A stretch of 64,000 bases of DNA from Streptomyces tendae (GTDB taxonomy: Bacteria > Actinomycetota > Actinomycetes > Streptomycetales > Streptomycetaceae): positions 1,054,001 to 1,118,000 of the forward strand of contig NZ_CP043959.1 of assembly GCF_008632955.1 (NCBI RefSeq), read 5' to 3'. The notes under the pieces are model-generated. The model was not told the origin of the DNA and ran no database searches. It was given only the letters and a program-made list of their open reading frames with translations. Each line of letters starts with the position of its first letter. Within the stretch, counting starts at the first letter, position 1. The translations under genes were made by a program, and so were the position numbers. Positions 10,051 to 21,410 of this stretch are shown here, piece by piece.

Positions 10051-11028
10051 ATGCTTCAATTCCTCATTCGCCGGACGTTCGGTGCGGCACTGATCCTTGT
10101 CCTGATCAGTGCGTTCACCTTCTTCATGTTCTTCGCCATCCCGCAGGACCCGGCTCTGCTGGCCTGTGGCAAGAACTGCACTCCGGACGCGCTGGAGATC
10201 ATCCACACGAACCTGGGCCTCGACAAGCCGGTCACGGTCCAGTACTGGAACTTCCTCATCGGCATCTTCGCCGGCCGTGACTTCGCCGTCGGCCACTGCA
10301 GCGCCCCCTGCTTCGGCGTCTCCTTCGCCAACAACCAGAACGTCTGGGACACGATCCTCGACCGCTTCCCGCTGACGCTGTCGCTGACCGTCGGCTCGCT
10401 GATCGTCTTCCTGATCGTCGGCCTCGGCGCGGGCATGCTGGCCGCCAAGTTCCGCGGCACCTGGATCGACAAGACCTTCAGCTCCGGCTCGCTGGTCATC
10501 AGCTCGATGCAGATCTACTTCCTCGGCCCGCTGGTCCTGCTCTTCCTCGTCTACCAGACGGGCTGGCTCGACAAGCCCAAGTACGTGCCGTTCTCCGAGG
10601 ATCTCGGCGGATGGTTCATGGGCCTGCTGATCCCCTGGGTCGTCATGGCCACCATCTTCACCGCCAACTACACGCGTATGAGCCGCTCGTCGATGATCGA
10701 GCAGCTCCAGGAGGAACACGTCAAGGCGGCCCGCGCCAAGGGCATGTCGGGCAACTTCGTGTTCTTCCGCTACGCGTGGCGCGGCTCCCTCATCCCCATC
10801 ATCACCATCCTCGGCATCGACCTCTCGTCGCTGCTGTCGGGCGGCATGGTGACCGAGCTGACCTTCGGCCTGGCCGGTCTCGGCCGGCTGGCGCTGTCCT
10901 CCGTCGTCGACAAGGACCTGCCGATGCTGATGGGCGTCATGCTGGTCAGCGCCGCGCTGATCATTGTCTTCAACCTGATCGTGGACGCCTTGTACGCCGT
11001 CATCGACCCGCGCGTGCGTCTGTCCTAG
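10051..11028 (+). CDS. bldKC: BldK oligopeptide ABC transporter permease (DppB/OppB type)
   Basis: 325 residues with six predicted membrane helices, the first at the very N-terminus (FGAALILVLISAFTFFMFFA), as in DppB. The EAA-type coupling loop (HVKAARAKGMSGNFVFFRYA) is near residue 230 and the protein ends ALYAVIDPRVRLS, the usual DppB tail. Two Cys pairs in the first external loop (ACGKNC, HCSAPC) are noticeable and may form disulfides. It pairs with BldKA to form the channel. The next gene starts 10 bp downstream with an AGGAG site. Confidence 0.92.
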   Translation: MLQFLIRRTFGAALILVLISAFTFFMFFAIPQDPALLACGKNCTPDALEIIHTNLGLDKPVTVQYWNFLIGIFAGRDFAVGHCSAPCFGVSFANNQNVWDTILDRFPLTLSLTVGSLIVFLIVGLGAGMLAAKFRGTWIDKTFSSGSLVISSMQIYFLGPLVLLFLVYQTGWLDKPKYVPFSEDLGGWFMGLLIPWVVMATIFTANYTRMSRSSMIEQLQEEHVKAARAKGMSGNFVFFRYAWRGSLIPIITILGIDLSSLLSGGMVTELTFGLAGLGRLALSSVVDKDLPMLMGVMLVSAALIIVFNLIVDALYAVIDPRVRLS

Positions 11029-11038
11029 GAGAACTACC

Positions 11039-12100
11039 GTGACCACTCAGACCAAGCCCGAAGAGGCCGCGGCCGCCGCCGCGGGGGAAGCCTTCCTCTC
11101 GGTGCGCGACCTCAAGGTCCACTTCTCCACCGAGGACGGCATCGTCAAGGCGGTGGACGGGCTCTCCTTCGACCTGGAGCGCGGCAGGACCCTCGGCATC
11201 GTGGGCGAGTCCGGCTCCGGCAAGTCGGTGACCAACCTGGCCGTCCTCGGCCTGCACAACCGCAAGAAGACCGCCATCGACGGGTCGATCACGCTGGACG
11301 GCCAGGAGCTGACCACCGCCAGTGAGAAGCAGCTGGAGACGCTGCGCGGCAAGAAGATGGCGATGATCTTCCAGGACGCGCTGACCGCGCTGTCGCCGTA
11401 CTACACGATCGGCCGCCAGATCGGTGAGCCGTTCATGAAGCACACCGGCGCCTCGAAGCGGGACGCCCGGGTGCGCGCCATCGACCTTCTGGAGAAGGTC
11501 GGCATCCCGCACCCGCAGCAGCGGGTCGACGACTACCCGCACCAGTTCTCCGGCGGTATGCGCCAGCGCGCGATGATCGCCATGGCGCTCTCCTGCGACC
11601 CGGACCTGCTGATCGCCGACGAGCCGACCACGGCCCTCGACGTGACCGTGCAGGCGCAGATCCTCGACCTGCTCAAGGACCTGCAGCAGGAGTTCGGCTC
11701 CGCGATCATCATGATCACCCACGACCTCGGTGTGGTCGCCAACATGGCCGACGACATCCTGGTGATGTACGCCGGCCGCGCGGTCGAGCGGGGCACCACG
11801 CGTGAGGTGCTCAAGGCGCCGCAGCACCCGTACACCTGGGGTCTGCTCGGCTCCATGCCGCGGCTGTCCTCGGACGTCGACGAGCCGCTGCTGCCGATCC
11901 CCGGCTCGCCGCCCTCCCTGCTGAACCCGCCCACGGGCTGTCCGTTCCACCCGCGGTGCGCCTTCACCGACAAGGTCTCGGGGGACCGCTGCTCGGGCGA
12001 GCGGCCGACGCTCGCACCGGGACGCGCCGCCGCCTGCCACCTGACGGCGGAACAGCGGCAGCAGGTGTTCATCGAGACGATTCAGCCCCGGCTGGGCTGA
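11039..12100 (+). CDS. bldKD: BldK ABC transporter ATPase (DppD/OppD type)
   Basis: 353 residues. Walker [10 protein letters not shown] near residue 57, Q-loop [12 protein letters not shown], signature FSGGMRQR near residue 170, Walker B DLLIADEP and H-loop MITHDLG are all present. The C-terminal oligopeptide/dipeptide transporter extension has a Cys cluster (CPFHPRCAF...DRC...C) typical of OppD/DppD, which may bind an iron-sulfur cluster. GTG start with AGGAG 8 nt upstream (TAGGAGAACTACCGTG). Energises BldKA/KC together with BldKE. Confidence 0.93.
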   Translation: MTTQTKPEEAAAAAAGEAFLSVRDLKVHFSTEDGIVKAVDGLSFDLERGRTLGIVGESGSGKSVTNLAVLGLHNRKKTAIDGSITLDGQELTTASEKQLETLRGKKMAMIFQDALTALSPYYTIGRQIGEPFMKHTGASKRDARVRAIDLLEKVGIPHPQQRVDDYPHQFSGGMRQRAMIAMALSCDPDLLIADEPTTALDVTVQAQILDLLKDLQQEFGSAIIMITHDLGVVANMADDILVMYAGRAVERGTTREVLKAPQHPYTWGLLGSMPRLSSDVDEPLLPIPGSPPSLLNPPTGCPFHPRCAFTDKVSGDRCSGERPTLAPGRAAACHLTAEQRQQVFIETIQPRLG

Positions 12101-12127
12101 GCGGAAACCGGCGACTGGGGCATTTCC

Positions 12128-13261
12128 ATGAGCGACAACAGCAAGACGACCACAGCGGTCGCCGACTCCGTCCCGCAGCAGCGGAACGGCTCCGAGGCGC
12201 CGCTGATGAAGGTCAGCGGTCTGACCAAGCACTTCCCGATCAAGGGCGGCTTCCCGATCCGGCGCACCGTCGGCGCGGTCAAGGCCGTCGACGGCGTCGA
12301 CTTCGAGGTCTACCCGGGTGAGAGCCTCGGCCTGGTCGGCGAGTCCGGCTGCGGCAAGTCCACCACCGGACGGCTGATCACCCGGCTCTACGAGCCGACC
12401 GCGGGCACCATCGAGTACCAGGGCCAGGACATCAGCTCGGCCGACCGCCGGAAGCTGGCGCCGATCCGATCCGAGATCCAGATGATTTTCCAGGACCCGT
12501 ACGCCTCGCTGAACCCGCGGCAGACGGTCGGCACGATCATCTCCGGCCCGATGGAGATCAACGGGATCAACCCGCCCGGCGGCCGTGAGAAGCGGGTCCG
12601 GGAACTCCTGGAGATCGTGGGTCTCAACCCCGAGCACTACAACCGCTTCCCGCACGAGTTCTCCGGCGGTCAGCGCCAGCGCATCGGCGTCGCGCGCGCC
12701 ATCGCCCTGCAGCCGAAGCTGATCGTCGCCGACGAGCCGGTCTCGGCCCTGGACGTGTCGATCCAGGCGCAGGTGGTCAACCTGCTGCAGGAAGTGCAGC
12801 GGGAGATGGGCATCGCGTTCGTCTTCATCGCCCACGACCTGGCGATCGTGCGGCACTTCTCGCAGCGCGTCGCGGTGATGTACCTGGGCAAGATCGTGGA
12901 GATCGCGGACCGCGACTCGATCTACAACCGGCCGCGCCACCCGTACACGCACGCGCTGCTCTCCGCGGTGCCGGACGCCGACATCGACGCGGACAAGAGG
13001 GAGCGGATCCGTCTCGCCGGTGACGTCCCCTCGCCGATCGCGCCGCCGTCCGGCTGCCGCTTCCGCACCCGCTGCTGGAAGGCGACGGAGAAGTGCGCCA
13101 CGGAGGAGCCGCCGCTGGTGCGGATCCAGGGCAGCAAGGAGGGCCACCTGACGGCGTGCCACTACCCGGAGGAGGGCACGATCAGCGCCCGCACCGAGGA
13201 CGTCGTGATGGACCCGGGCCTGAAGGCCCTGGAGAACGAGTCGGACATCTCCAAGAGCTGA
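12128..13261 (+). CDS. bldKE: BldK ABC transporter ATPase (DppF/OppF type)
   Basis: 377 residues. Starts 27 bp after bldKD. Walker [10 protein letters not shown] near residue 75, Q-loop MIFQDPYASLNPRQTVG, signature FSGGQRQRIG, Walker B LIVADEPVSALD and H-loop FIAHDLAIV are intact. The C-terminal Cys-containing extension (CRFRTRCWKATEKC) is the DppF type. Last gene of the bldK operon, followed by a strong terminator. Confidence 0.93.
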   Translation: MSDNSKTTTAVADSVPQQRNGSEAPLMKVSGLTKHFPIKGGFPIRRTVGAVKAVDGVDFEVYPGESLGLVGESGCGKSTTGRLITRLYEPTAGTIEYQGQDISSADRRKLAPIRSEIQMIFQDPYASLNPRQTVGTIISGPMEINGINPPGGREKRVRELLEIVGLNPEHYNRFPHEFSGGQRQRIGVARAIALQPKLIVADEPVSALDVSIQAQVVNLLQEVQREMGIAFVFIAHDLAIVRHFSQRVAVMYLGKIVEIADRDSIYNRPRHPYTHALLSAVPDADIDADKRERIRLAGDVPSPIAPPSGCRFRTRCWKATEKCATEEPPLVRIQGSKEGHLTACHYPEEGTISARTEDVVMDPGLKALENESDISKS

Positions 13262-13267
13262 TCCGTC

Positions 13268-13318
13268 GGCGGAGGGCCGGGGGCCAGGAGGGACACCTCC
13301 TGCCCCCGGCCCTCCGCC
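13268..13318 (+). terminator. Terminator of the bldK operon
   Basis: Long GC-rich inverted repeat (GGCGGAGGGCCGGGGGC pairing with GCCCCCGGCCCTCCGCC, plus an inner CAGGAGG/CCTCCTG pair) starting 7 bp after the bldKE stop. The 270 bp from here to the next start codon hold nothing else I recognise apart from the GAGGAGG ribosome site at about 13577; a promoter for the second importer is presumably in it. Confidence 0.8.
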
Positions 13319-13589
13319 GTACCCGCCGCACACCGCCCGCCCCCTCCGCGTGCCTGCGGGTCCGGCGCCTCGGCGCCCGGCACCCAAGTCTTCGCGACCG
13401 CGCCGCCCCGCCGCGGTGGGGCCGGGGGCTGGACGCCCCGCGCCCCGGGGCTTCGGGGTGCGGCCCCGCTCGGCCCCGTGCGGCCGTCCGGAGGACACCC
13501 CGTACCCGTACGGACCCGGCGGGCGTGCGCGCCGGGGCCCCCGCTTCCAGGCTGACCCGGGAAGGGACCCGGGCACGAGGAGGCACCCC

Positions 13590-15215
13590 ATGCGCATCAC
13601 CACGCACGCCAGATGGGCCGCCTGCGCGACGGCGGTCGCCCTCGCCACGGCGGGATGCGGCGGCGGGGGAGACGGCGGGAGCGACTCCGCGGCCGTGCTG
13701 AGCGCTTCCTGGGGCGACCCGCAGAACCCGCTGGAGCCGTCGAACACCAACGAGGTCCAGGGCGGCAAGGTCCTGGACATGATCTTCCGGGGGCTGAAGC
13801 GGTACGACCCGGAGACCGGTGAGGCCAAGGACATGCTCGCCGAGAGCATCGAGACCGACGACTCGCAGAACTTCACCATCACCGTCAAGGACGGCTGGAC
13901 GTTCAGCAACGGCGAGAAGGTCACCGCCCAGTCCTTCGTGGACGCCTGGAACTACGGCGCCGGCCTGCGCAACAACCAGCGCAACTCGTACTTCTTCGGC
14001 TACATCGAGGGCTACGACCAGGTGCACCCGGAGGAGGGTGAGCAGACCGCGGACACCCTGTCCGGCCTGAAGGTCACCGGCGACCGCACCTTCACCGTCA
14101 AGCTCACCCAGAAGTTCTCCACGTTCCCCGACACCCTCGGCTACAACGCCTTCGCCCCGCTGCCCCGGGCGTTCTTCGACGACCACGACGCCTGGGTGAA
14201 GAAGCCCGTCGGCAACGGCCCCTACCTGGTCGAGTCGTACAACCGCGGCTCGCAGATGTCCCTGCGCACGTGGGACGACTACCCCGGCGACGACAAGGCG
14301 GAGAACGGCGGCGTGGACCTGAAGGTCTACACCGACAACAACACCGCCTACACCGACCTGCTGGCCGGCAACCTCGACCTCGTCGACGACGTGCCCGCCG
14401 CGCAGCTGAAGAACGTGAAGAACGACCTGGGCGATCGCTACCTCAACACCCCCGCGGGCATCATCCAGACCCTCGCCTTCCCGTTCTACGACGAAGCCTG
14501 GAACACCGACGGCGCGACGAAGGTCCGTCAGGGCCTGTCCATGGCGATCGACCGGAAGCAGATCACCGACACGATCTTCCAGAATACCCGGACCCCCGCC
14601 ACCGACTGGACCTCCCCGGTGCTCGGCGAGGACGGCGGCTTCCAGGACGGACTGTGCGGGGAGTTCTGCGAGTTCAAGCCGGACGAGGCCAAGAAGCTGA
14701 TCGAGGAGGGCGGCGGACTGCCCGGCGGCAAGGTGACGATCACCTTCAACGCCGACACCGGCTCCCACCGGGAGTGGGTCAACGCCGTCTGCAACTCCAT
14801 CAACAACGCCCTCGACAACGAGCGCGCCTGCACCGCCAACCCGGTCGGCACCTTCGCGGACTTCCGCAACGAGATCACCGACCGCAAGATGACGGGGCCG
14901 TTCCGCGCCGGCTGGCAGATGGACTACCCGCTCATCCAGAACTTCCTCCAGCCGCTCTACTACACCAACGCCTCCTCCAACGACGGCAAGTGGTCGAACA
15001 AGGAGTTCGACGACCTGGTGAACCAGGCCAACCAGGAGACCGACACCGCCAAGGCCGTCGGTCTGTTCCAGCAGGCGGAGGAAGTGGTCCGCGACAACAT
15101 GGCCGCGATCCCGCTCTGGTACCAGAACGGCAGCGCCGGCTGGTCGGACCGGCTGTCGAACGTCAAGCTCAACCCGTTCAGCGTCCCCGTCTACAACGAG
15201 ATCAAGGTCAGCTGA
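13590..15215 (+). CDS. Peptide-binding lipoprotein of the second importer
   Basis: 541 residues, the typical size for OppA/DppA-like family 5 proteins. Signal peptide MRITTHARWAACATAVALAT followed by lipobox AGC and a Gly-rich spacer. The mature part starts with a binding-protein strand (LSASWGDPQNPLEPSNT) and has the family feature FSNGEKVTAQSFVDAWNYG. It ends KLNPFSVPVYNEIKVS. Strong GAGGAGG site upstream of the ATG. First gene of a five-gene operon (13590-19132) with very tight spacing, the same composition as bldK but with the two permeases adjacent. Substrate unknown, probably oligopeptides. Confidence 0.9.
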   Translation: MRITTHARWAACATAVALATAGCGGGGDGGSDSAAVLSASWGDPQNPLEPSNTNEVQGGKVLDMIFRGLKRYDPETGEAKDMLAESIETDDSQNFTITVKDGWTFSNGEKVTAQSFVDAWNYGAGLRNNQRNSYFFGYIEGYDQVHPEEGEQTADTLSGLKVTGDRTFTVKLTQKFSTFPDTLGYNAFAPLPRAFFDDHDAWVKKPVGNGPYLVESYNRGSQMSLRTWDDYPGDDKAENGGVDLKVYTDNNTAYTDLLAGNLDLVDDVPAAQLKNVKNDLGDRYLNTPAGIIQTLAFPFYDEAWNTDGATKVRQGLSMAIDRKQITDTIFQNTRTPATDWTSPVLGEDGGFQDGLCGEFCEFKPDEAKKLIEEGGGLPGGKVTITFNADTGSHREWVNAVCNSINNALDNERACTANPVGTFADFRNEITDRKMTGPFRAGWQMDYPLIQNFLQPLYYTNASSNDGKWSNKEFDDLVNQANQETDTAKAVGLFQQAEEVVRDNMAAIPLWYQNGSAGWSDRLSNVKLNPFSVPVYNEIKVS

Positions 15216-15221
15216 GCCGGC

Positions 15222-16145
15222 ATGGGGCGCTACGTCGTCCGGCGGCTGCTCCAGATGATCCCGGTCTTCATCGGGGCCACGCTGCTGATCTTCCTCATGG
15301 TCAACGTGATGGGCGACCCCGTCGCGGGACTGTGCGGGGAGCGGCAGTGCGACCCGGCGACGGCCGCCCGCCTGGAGCGGGAGTTCGGCCTCGACAAGCC
15401 GGTCTGGCAGCAATACCTGACGTACATGGGGAACGTCTTCACCGGTGACTTCGGCACGGCCTTCAACGGCCAGGAGGTCACCGAGCTGATGGCGACGGCG
15501 TTCCCCGTCACCGTCCGGCTCACCCTGATCGCGATTCTCTTCGAGATCGTCATCGGCGTCACCCTCGGCGTGGTCACCGGGCTGCGCCGGGGCCGGCCGG
15601 TGGACACCGGGGTGCTGCTGCTGACCCTCGTGGTGATCTCCGTGCCCACCTTTGTCACCGGTCTGCTGCTGCAGCTGCTGCTCGGCGTGAAGTGGGGCTG
15701 GATCCGGCCCTCGGTGTCCTCCGAGGCGCCCTTCGACGAGCTGATCCTGCCCGGCCTGGTGCTGGCGTCGGTGTCCCTCGCCTACGTCACCCGGCTGACC
15801 CGCACCTCCATCGCGGAGAACCGCCGCTCCGACTACGTCCGCACCGCGATCGCCAAGGGCCTGCCCCGGCGCCGGGTGGTCGTCCGGCACCTGCTGCGCA
15901 ACTCCCTGATCCCCGTGGTCACCTTCATCGGAGCCGACATCGGCTTCCTGATGGGCGGCGCCATCGTCACCGAGCGGATCTTCAACATCCACGGTGTCGG
16001 CTACCAGCTCTACCAGGGCATCCTGCGGCAGAACACCCAGACGGTGGTCGGCTTCGTCACCGTCCTGGTGCTGGTCTTCCTCGTCGCCAACCTCGTCGTC
16101 GACCTCCTGTACGCCGTACTCGACCCGAGGATCCGCTATGTCTGA
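15222..16145 (+). CDS. Peptide ABC transporter permease (DppB type)
   Basis: 307 residues, six membrane helices. N-terminus MGRYVVRRLLQMIPVFIGA is the standard DppB opening, and the Cys pair (LCGERQC) of the first loop is conserved. The coupling loop YVRTAIAKGLPRRRVVVRHL is near residue 205 and it ends LYAVLDPRIRYV. It starts only 6 bp after the binding-protein stop and overlaps the next gene by 8 bp, so translation is probably coupled. Confidence 0.92.
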   Translation: MGRYVVRRLLQMIPVFIGATLLIFLMVNVMGDPVAGLCGERQCDPATAARLEREFGLDKPVWQQYLTYMGNVFTGDFGTAFNGQEVTELMATAFPVTVRLTLIAILFEIVIGVTLGVVTGLRRGRPVDTGVLLLTLVVISVPTFVTGLLLQLLLGVKWGWIRPSVSSEAPFDELILPGLVLASVSLAYVTRLTRTSIAENRRSDYVRTAIAKGLPRRRVVVRHLLRNSLIPVVTFIGADIGFLMGGAIVTERIFNIHGVGYQLYQGILRQNTQTVVGFVTVLVLVFLVANLVVDLLYAVLDPRIRYV

Positions 16146-17115
16146 CCGTCACGACGAACCCGAGGCCGCCATCGCGGGCACCGGCATGGGCGGCGCCATG
16201 GACCTGGGCGTCGACGAGGCCGAGACCCTGGAGAAACGGCCCGGACCGGACGGCGCCGGACCGGAGGACCGCCCCCGCTCCCTGTGGTCCGACGCCTGGC
16301 GCGACCTGCGCCGCAACCCCGTGTTCATCGTCTCGGCGCTGGTCATCCTGTTCCTGGTCTTCATCTCCCTGTGGCCGTCGGCCATCACCTCCGGAAGCCC
16401 TCTCAAGTGCGACCTGTCCAAGGCCCAGGAGGGCTCGCAGCCCGGCCACCCCTTCGGGTTCGACGGGCAGGGCTGCGACGTCTACACCCGCACCGTGTAC
16501 GGGGCCCGCACCTCCGTCGCGGTCGGGGTGCTCGCCACCCTCGGGGTCGCCGTCCTCGGCAGTGTGCTGGGCGCGCTCGCCGGGTACTTCGGCGGCGTCT
16601 CCGACTCGGTCCTGTCCCGGATCACCGACGTCTTCTTCGCTATCCCGGTCGTCCTCGGCGGCCTGGTGCTGCTGTCCGTCATCACCAGCAACACCGTCTG
16701 GCCCGTCATCGGCTTCATCGTGCTGCTCGGCTGGCCGCAGATCTCCCGCATCGCCCGCGGCGCCGTGATCACCGCCAAACAGAACGACTACGTGCAGGCC
16801 GCGCGGGCGCTCGGAGCCTCCCACTCGCGGCTGCTGATGCGGCACATCGCGCCCAACGCGGTGGCCCCGGTCATCGTCGTCGCGACCATCGCGCTGGGCA
16901 CGTACATCGCCCTGGAGGCGACGCTGTCGTACCTCGGGGTCGGGCTGAAGCCGCCCAGCGTCTCCTGGGGCATCGACATCTCCTCCGCCTCGCCCTACAT
17001 CCGCAACGCCCCGCACGCGCTGCTGTGGCCCTCCGGAGCCCTCGCGATCACGGTCCTGGCGTTCATCATGCTCGGCGACGCGGTGCGCGACGCCCTCGAC
17101 CCGAAGCTGAGGTGA
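16138..17115 (+). CDS. Peptide ABC transporter permease (DppC type)
   Basis: 325 residues. A hydrophilic N-terminus of about 58 residues, a first helix (FIVSALVILFLVFISLW), a periplasmic loop with two Cys (KCDLSK, GQGCDVY), then five helices. The coupling loop YVQAARALGASHSRLLMRHI is near residue 220 and it ends GDAVRDALDPKLR. The ATG overlaps the end of the preceding permease by 8 bp. Forms the channel with the DppB-type partner. Confidence 0.92.
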   Translation: MSDRHDEPEAAIAGTGMGGAMDLGVDEAETLEKRPGPDGAGPEDRPRSLWSDAWRDLRRNPVFIVSALVILFLVFISLWPSAITSGSPLKCDLSKAQEGSQPGHPFGFDGQGCDVYTRTVYGARTSVAVGVLATLGVAVLGSVLGALAGYFGGVSDSVLSRITDVFFAIPVVLGGLVLLSVITSNTVWPVIGFIVLLGWPQISRIARGAVITAKQNDYVQAARALGASHSRLLMRHIAPNAVAPVIVVATIALGTYIALEATLSYLGVGLKPPSVSWGIDISSASPYIRNAPHALLWPSGALAITVLAFIMLGDAVRDALDPKLR

Positions 17116-17121
17116 GCCGCG

Positions 17122-18088
17122 GTGCTGCTCGAAGTGCGTGATCTGCACGTGGAGTTCCGCACCCGGGACGGTGTGGCGAAGGCCGTCAACGGGGTCAGCT
17201 ACGGCGTGGACGAGGGGGAGACCCTGGCCGTGCTGGGCGAGTCGGGCTCCGGCAAGTCCGTGACGGCCCAGGCGATCATGGGCATCCTCGACGTCCCGCC
17301 CGGGCGGATCACCGGCGGCGAGGTCGTCTTCCAGGGCCGGGACCTGCTGAAGCTCAAGGAGGAGGAGCGCCGGCGGATCCGGGGCGCCGAGATGGCGATG
17401 ATCTTCCAGGATGCGCTGTCCGCGCTGAACCCCGTGCTCACCGTCGGCGACCAGCTGGGCGAGATGTTCACCGTGCACCGGGGCATGTCCCGCAAGGACG
17501 CGCGGGCGAAGGCGATCGAGCTGATGGACCGGGTGCGCATCCCCGCCGCCCGGGAGCGGGTCCGGCAGTACCCGCACCAGTTCTCCGGCGGCATGCGCCA
17601 GCGCATCATGATCGCGATGGCGCTGGCCCTGGAGCCGGCCCTGATCATCGCCGACGAGCCGACCACCGCTCTCGACGTCACCGTCCAGGCCCAGGTCATG
17701 GAGCTGCTCGCGGAGCTCCAGCGGGAGTACCGGATGGGCCTGATCCTCATCACCCACGACCTCGGGGTGGTCGCCGACGTCGCCGACCGCATCGCGGTGA
17801 TGTACGCGGGCCGGATCGTGGAGTCGGCGCCTGTGCACGACATCTACAAGGCCCCGGCGCACCCGTACACCCGGGGGCTGCTGGATTCCATCCCGCGCCT
17901 GGACGACAAGGGCCGGGAGCTCTACGCCATCAAGGGCCTGCCGCCCAACCTCACCCGCATTCCGCCCGGTTGTCCCTTCCACCCCCGCTGCCCGCTGGCC
18001 CGGGACGTCTGCACCACCGACGACCCGCCGCTGTACGAGGTCTCCGGCACGCGCGGGAGCGCCTGCCACTTCTGGAGGGAGTGCCTGG

Positions 18089-18096
<8 letters not shown>
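17122..18096 (+). CDS. Peptide ABC transporter ATPase (DppD type)
   Basis: 324 residues from a GTG 6 bp after the preceding stop. Walker [10 protein letters not shown] near residue 40, Q-loop MIFQDALSALNPVLTVG, signature FSGGMRQRI, Walker [14 protein letters not shown] and H-loop LITHDLGVV are complete, as is the C-terminal Cys-rich oligopeptide-transporter extension (CPFHPRCPLARDVC). It overlaps the next gene by 8 bp. Confidence 0.92.
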
Positions 18097-19132
<1,036 letters not shown>

Positions 19133-19158
19133 CCGGTGCGCCGGTGGCCGCACGGGCA

Positions 19159-19190
19159 CGGGCCGGGGTGACATGGCGCACCCCGGCCCG
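19159..19190. terminator. Bidirectional terminator between convergent genes
   Basis: 12-bp perfect arms (CGGGCCGGGGTG and its complement) around an 8-nt loop, between the importer operon (+) and the S9 peptidase (-). Confidence 0.75.
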
Positions 19191-19271
19191 TTCACGGCAC
19201 CCGCACGGCCGTACGCTGACCAGCCTTCCCCGTCCGTATATCGGTACCGCTTCCGTGGAGTTGCCCCGGTG

Positions 19272-21410
19272 TTAACGCGGCGCGCGGGTGTCCGGGAGGG
19301 ACAGCGCGCGCCGGAGGAAACCGAGCTGGAGGCGGAGCAGGTTCTCGGCGACCTCCTCCTGCGGCGTCATGTGCGTGACGCCGGACAGCGGCAGCACCTC
19401 GTGGGGGCGGCCTGCCGCCAGCAGCGCCGAGGACAGCCGCAGGGAGTGGGCGACGACCACGTTGTCGTCCGCGAGGCCGTGGATGATCATCATGGGCCGG
19501 TGCGGTTCGGCCGCGTCGACCAGGCCGGCGTCGTCGATCACCGAGTTGCGGCGGTAGTTCTCCGGCTGCTCGTCCGGGTGCCCGACGTAGCGCTCCTGGT
19601 AGTGGGTGTCGTACAGGCGCAGGTCGGTGACGGGCGCGCCGACCACGGCCGCGTGGAACACGTCGGGGCGGCGCAGCGCCGCGAGCGCGGCCAGGTAGCC
19701 GCCGAAGGACCAGCCACGGATCGCCACCCGGCCCAGGTCGAGCGGGAAGTCCTCCGCCAGCGCCTGGAGCGCGTCCACCTGGTCCTGGAGGACGACCGCG
19801 GCGATGTCGTCCTTGACGGACTTCTCCCAGGCGGGGGAGTGGCCCGGGGTGCCGCGCCCGTCGGCGACGATCACCGCGAAACCCTGGTCGGCGAACCACT
19901 GCGAGGTCAGGTGCGGGTTGTGCGCGGCCACCACCCGCTGGCCGTGCGGACCGCCGTAGGGGTCCATGAGCACCGGGAGAGGGGTGTCACCGGCGTAGTC
20001 CCGAGGCATAAGCACGGCGCACGGGATGCGGCGTGCGCCCCCCTGTGTCAGCGTCACCCGAGGGGACATACCGGGGTCTTCGGCGTACGAGGGGACAGTC
20101 GCCGTCTGTTTCCCGTCACGGAGCACCCGCACGCGGGAACCTGGCCGATCCAGGGTCGCCGAGACGAGCACCGTGACCCCTCCGGAGCGCACCGCGGTGT
20201 GCACCCCGGGCTCCTCGGAGACGCGCTCCACGCCCAGTTCGTTCACCCGGTAGACGTGCACCTGGCCGGTCTCCGGATCGGCCGCCTCCGCCCCCGCCGA
20301 CGCCGAGACCAGCACGTCGTCGTCCGAGACGTCGAGTACCGCACGGATGTGCAGCTGCGGACCGGTGAGCGGTCGTTCCCCTACGGCGAGGCGCCGGGCA
20401 CCCCCCTCGTCGGCGATCCGGACGAGCTGTCCGGAGGGGCTCCAGCAGGGCACACCGGGGAAAAGTTCCAGCCAATCCGGATCTTCGTCGGCGTGCACCA
20501 TCCGGGTGGCCCCGGACTCCGGGTCCACGGCCAGGATCAGCTGGCCCCGCTGGTCGCGCGCCTGTACGAGCAGCAGCGGGGCCCCCGCCGCTGACCAGTG
20601 CACTCGCGCCAGGTACGGGTAGCGTGCCCGGTCCCAGGAGACCTCCGTGCGCGTCCCCTCGAGGTCGACCACGAACAGCCGGACGTCCGCGTTGGGGGTG
20701 CCGGCCGCCGGGTAGCGGACGTGGTGCGGGTCACGCTCCGGGTGGGCGGGGTCGGAGATCCACCACTGCCGCACCGGCGTGTCGTCCACCCGGGCCACCA
20801 GCAGCCGGTCCGACTCCGGGGCCCACCAGAAACCGCGCGACCGGCTCATCTCCTCGGCCGCGACGAACTCGGCCAGACCGTAGGTGACGTCCTCCGATTC
20901 GGGGGTGGTGAGCGCGCGGTCGCCCGCCCCCTCGGCGGAGATCACCCGCAGGGCGCCCCGGGCGACGTACGCGACATGCCGGCCGTCGGGCGACGGACGG
21001 GGGTCGATCACCGGTCCCGGGGTGGGTAGTTCGCGTGCCGTCCCGGCCCGCAGTTCGGCCGTGAAAAGCCGCCCTGACAAGGCGAAAGCCGCCAGCTCGA
21101 CCGCCGCGTCGGTGGCGTAGCCGACGATGCCGGCGCCCGACTCGCGGCTGCGTTCGCGCCGCGCCCGCTCCGCGGCGGAGAGCTGCTCGGAGGCGCCGCC
21201 CAGGAGGGCGCGCGGGTCGGCCGCCACGCGCTCCCCACCCCCCTCCGTGTCGAGCACCCACAGGGCGTTGGCCCGGTCCGTACCGGAACCTGAGCGGAGG
21301 AACACGACACGTGAGCCGTCGGGCGCCACGCTGAACGAACGCGGCGCGCCGAGCGTGAAGCGGAGGGTGCGTGCGTGGAGTCGGGGGAAGGAGTCCGTCT
21401 CGGTCGTCAT
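19272..21410 (-). CDS. S9 family serine peptidase (dipeptidyl peptidase IV-like)
   Basis: 712 residues. The N-terminal two thirds form the beta-propeller (for example SPDGRHVAYVARG). The C-terminal alpha/beta-hydrolase carries the nucleophile motif RGWSFGGY with Ser at about residue 568, the Asp in IIHGLADDNV and the His in SGVTHMTP. DPP IV-type enzymes remove N-terminal dipeptides, usually after Pro or Ala. No signal peptide is visible, so it is probably cytoplasmic and could process peptides imported by the two neighbouring transporters. The frame is open further upstream, but the family start is at the ATG of MTTETDSFPRLHARTLRF. It is convergent with the importer operon and divergent from the small membrane protein. 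Confidence 0.88.
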   Translation of the reverse strand: MTTETDSFPRLHARTLRFTLGAPRSFSVAPDGSRVVFLRSGSGTDRANALWVLDTEGGGERVAADPRALLGGASEQLSAAERARRERSRESGAGIVGYATDAAVELAAFALSGRLFTAELRAGTARELPTPGPVIDPRPSPDGRHVAYVARGALRVISAEGAGDRALTTPESEDVTYGLAEFVAAEEMSRSRGFWWAPESDRLLVARVDDTPVRQWWISDPAHPERDPHHVRYPAAGTPNADVRLFVVDLEGTRTEVSWDRARYPYLARVHWSAAGAPLLLVQARDQRGQLILAVDPESGATRMVHADEDPDWLELFPGVPCWSPSGQLVRIADEGGARRLAVGERPLTGPQLHIRAVLDVSDDDVLVSASAGAEAADPETGQVHVYRVNELGVERVSEEPGVHTAVRSGGVTVLVSATLDRPGSRVRVLRDGKQTATVPSYAEDPGMSPRVTLTQGGARRIPCAVLMPRDYAGDTPLPVLMDPYGGPHGQRVVAAHNPHLTSQWFADQGFAVIVADGRGTPGHSPAWEKSVKDDIAAVVLQDQVDALQALAEDFPLDLGRVAIRGWSFGGYLAALAALRRPDVFHAAVVGAPVTDLRLYDTHYQERYVGHPDEQPENYRRNSVIDDAGLVDAAEPHRPMMIIHGLADDNVVVAHSLRLSSALLAAGRPHEVLPLSGVTHMTPQEEVAENLLRLQLGFLRRALSLPDTRAPR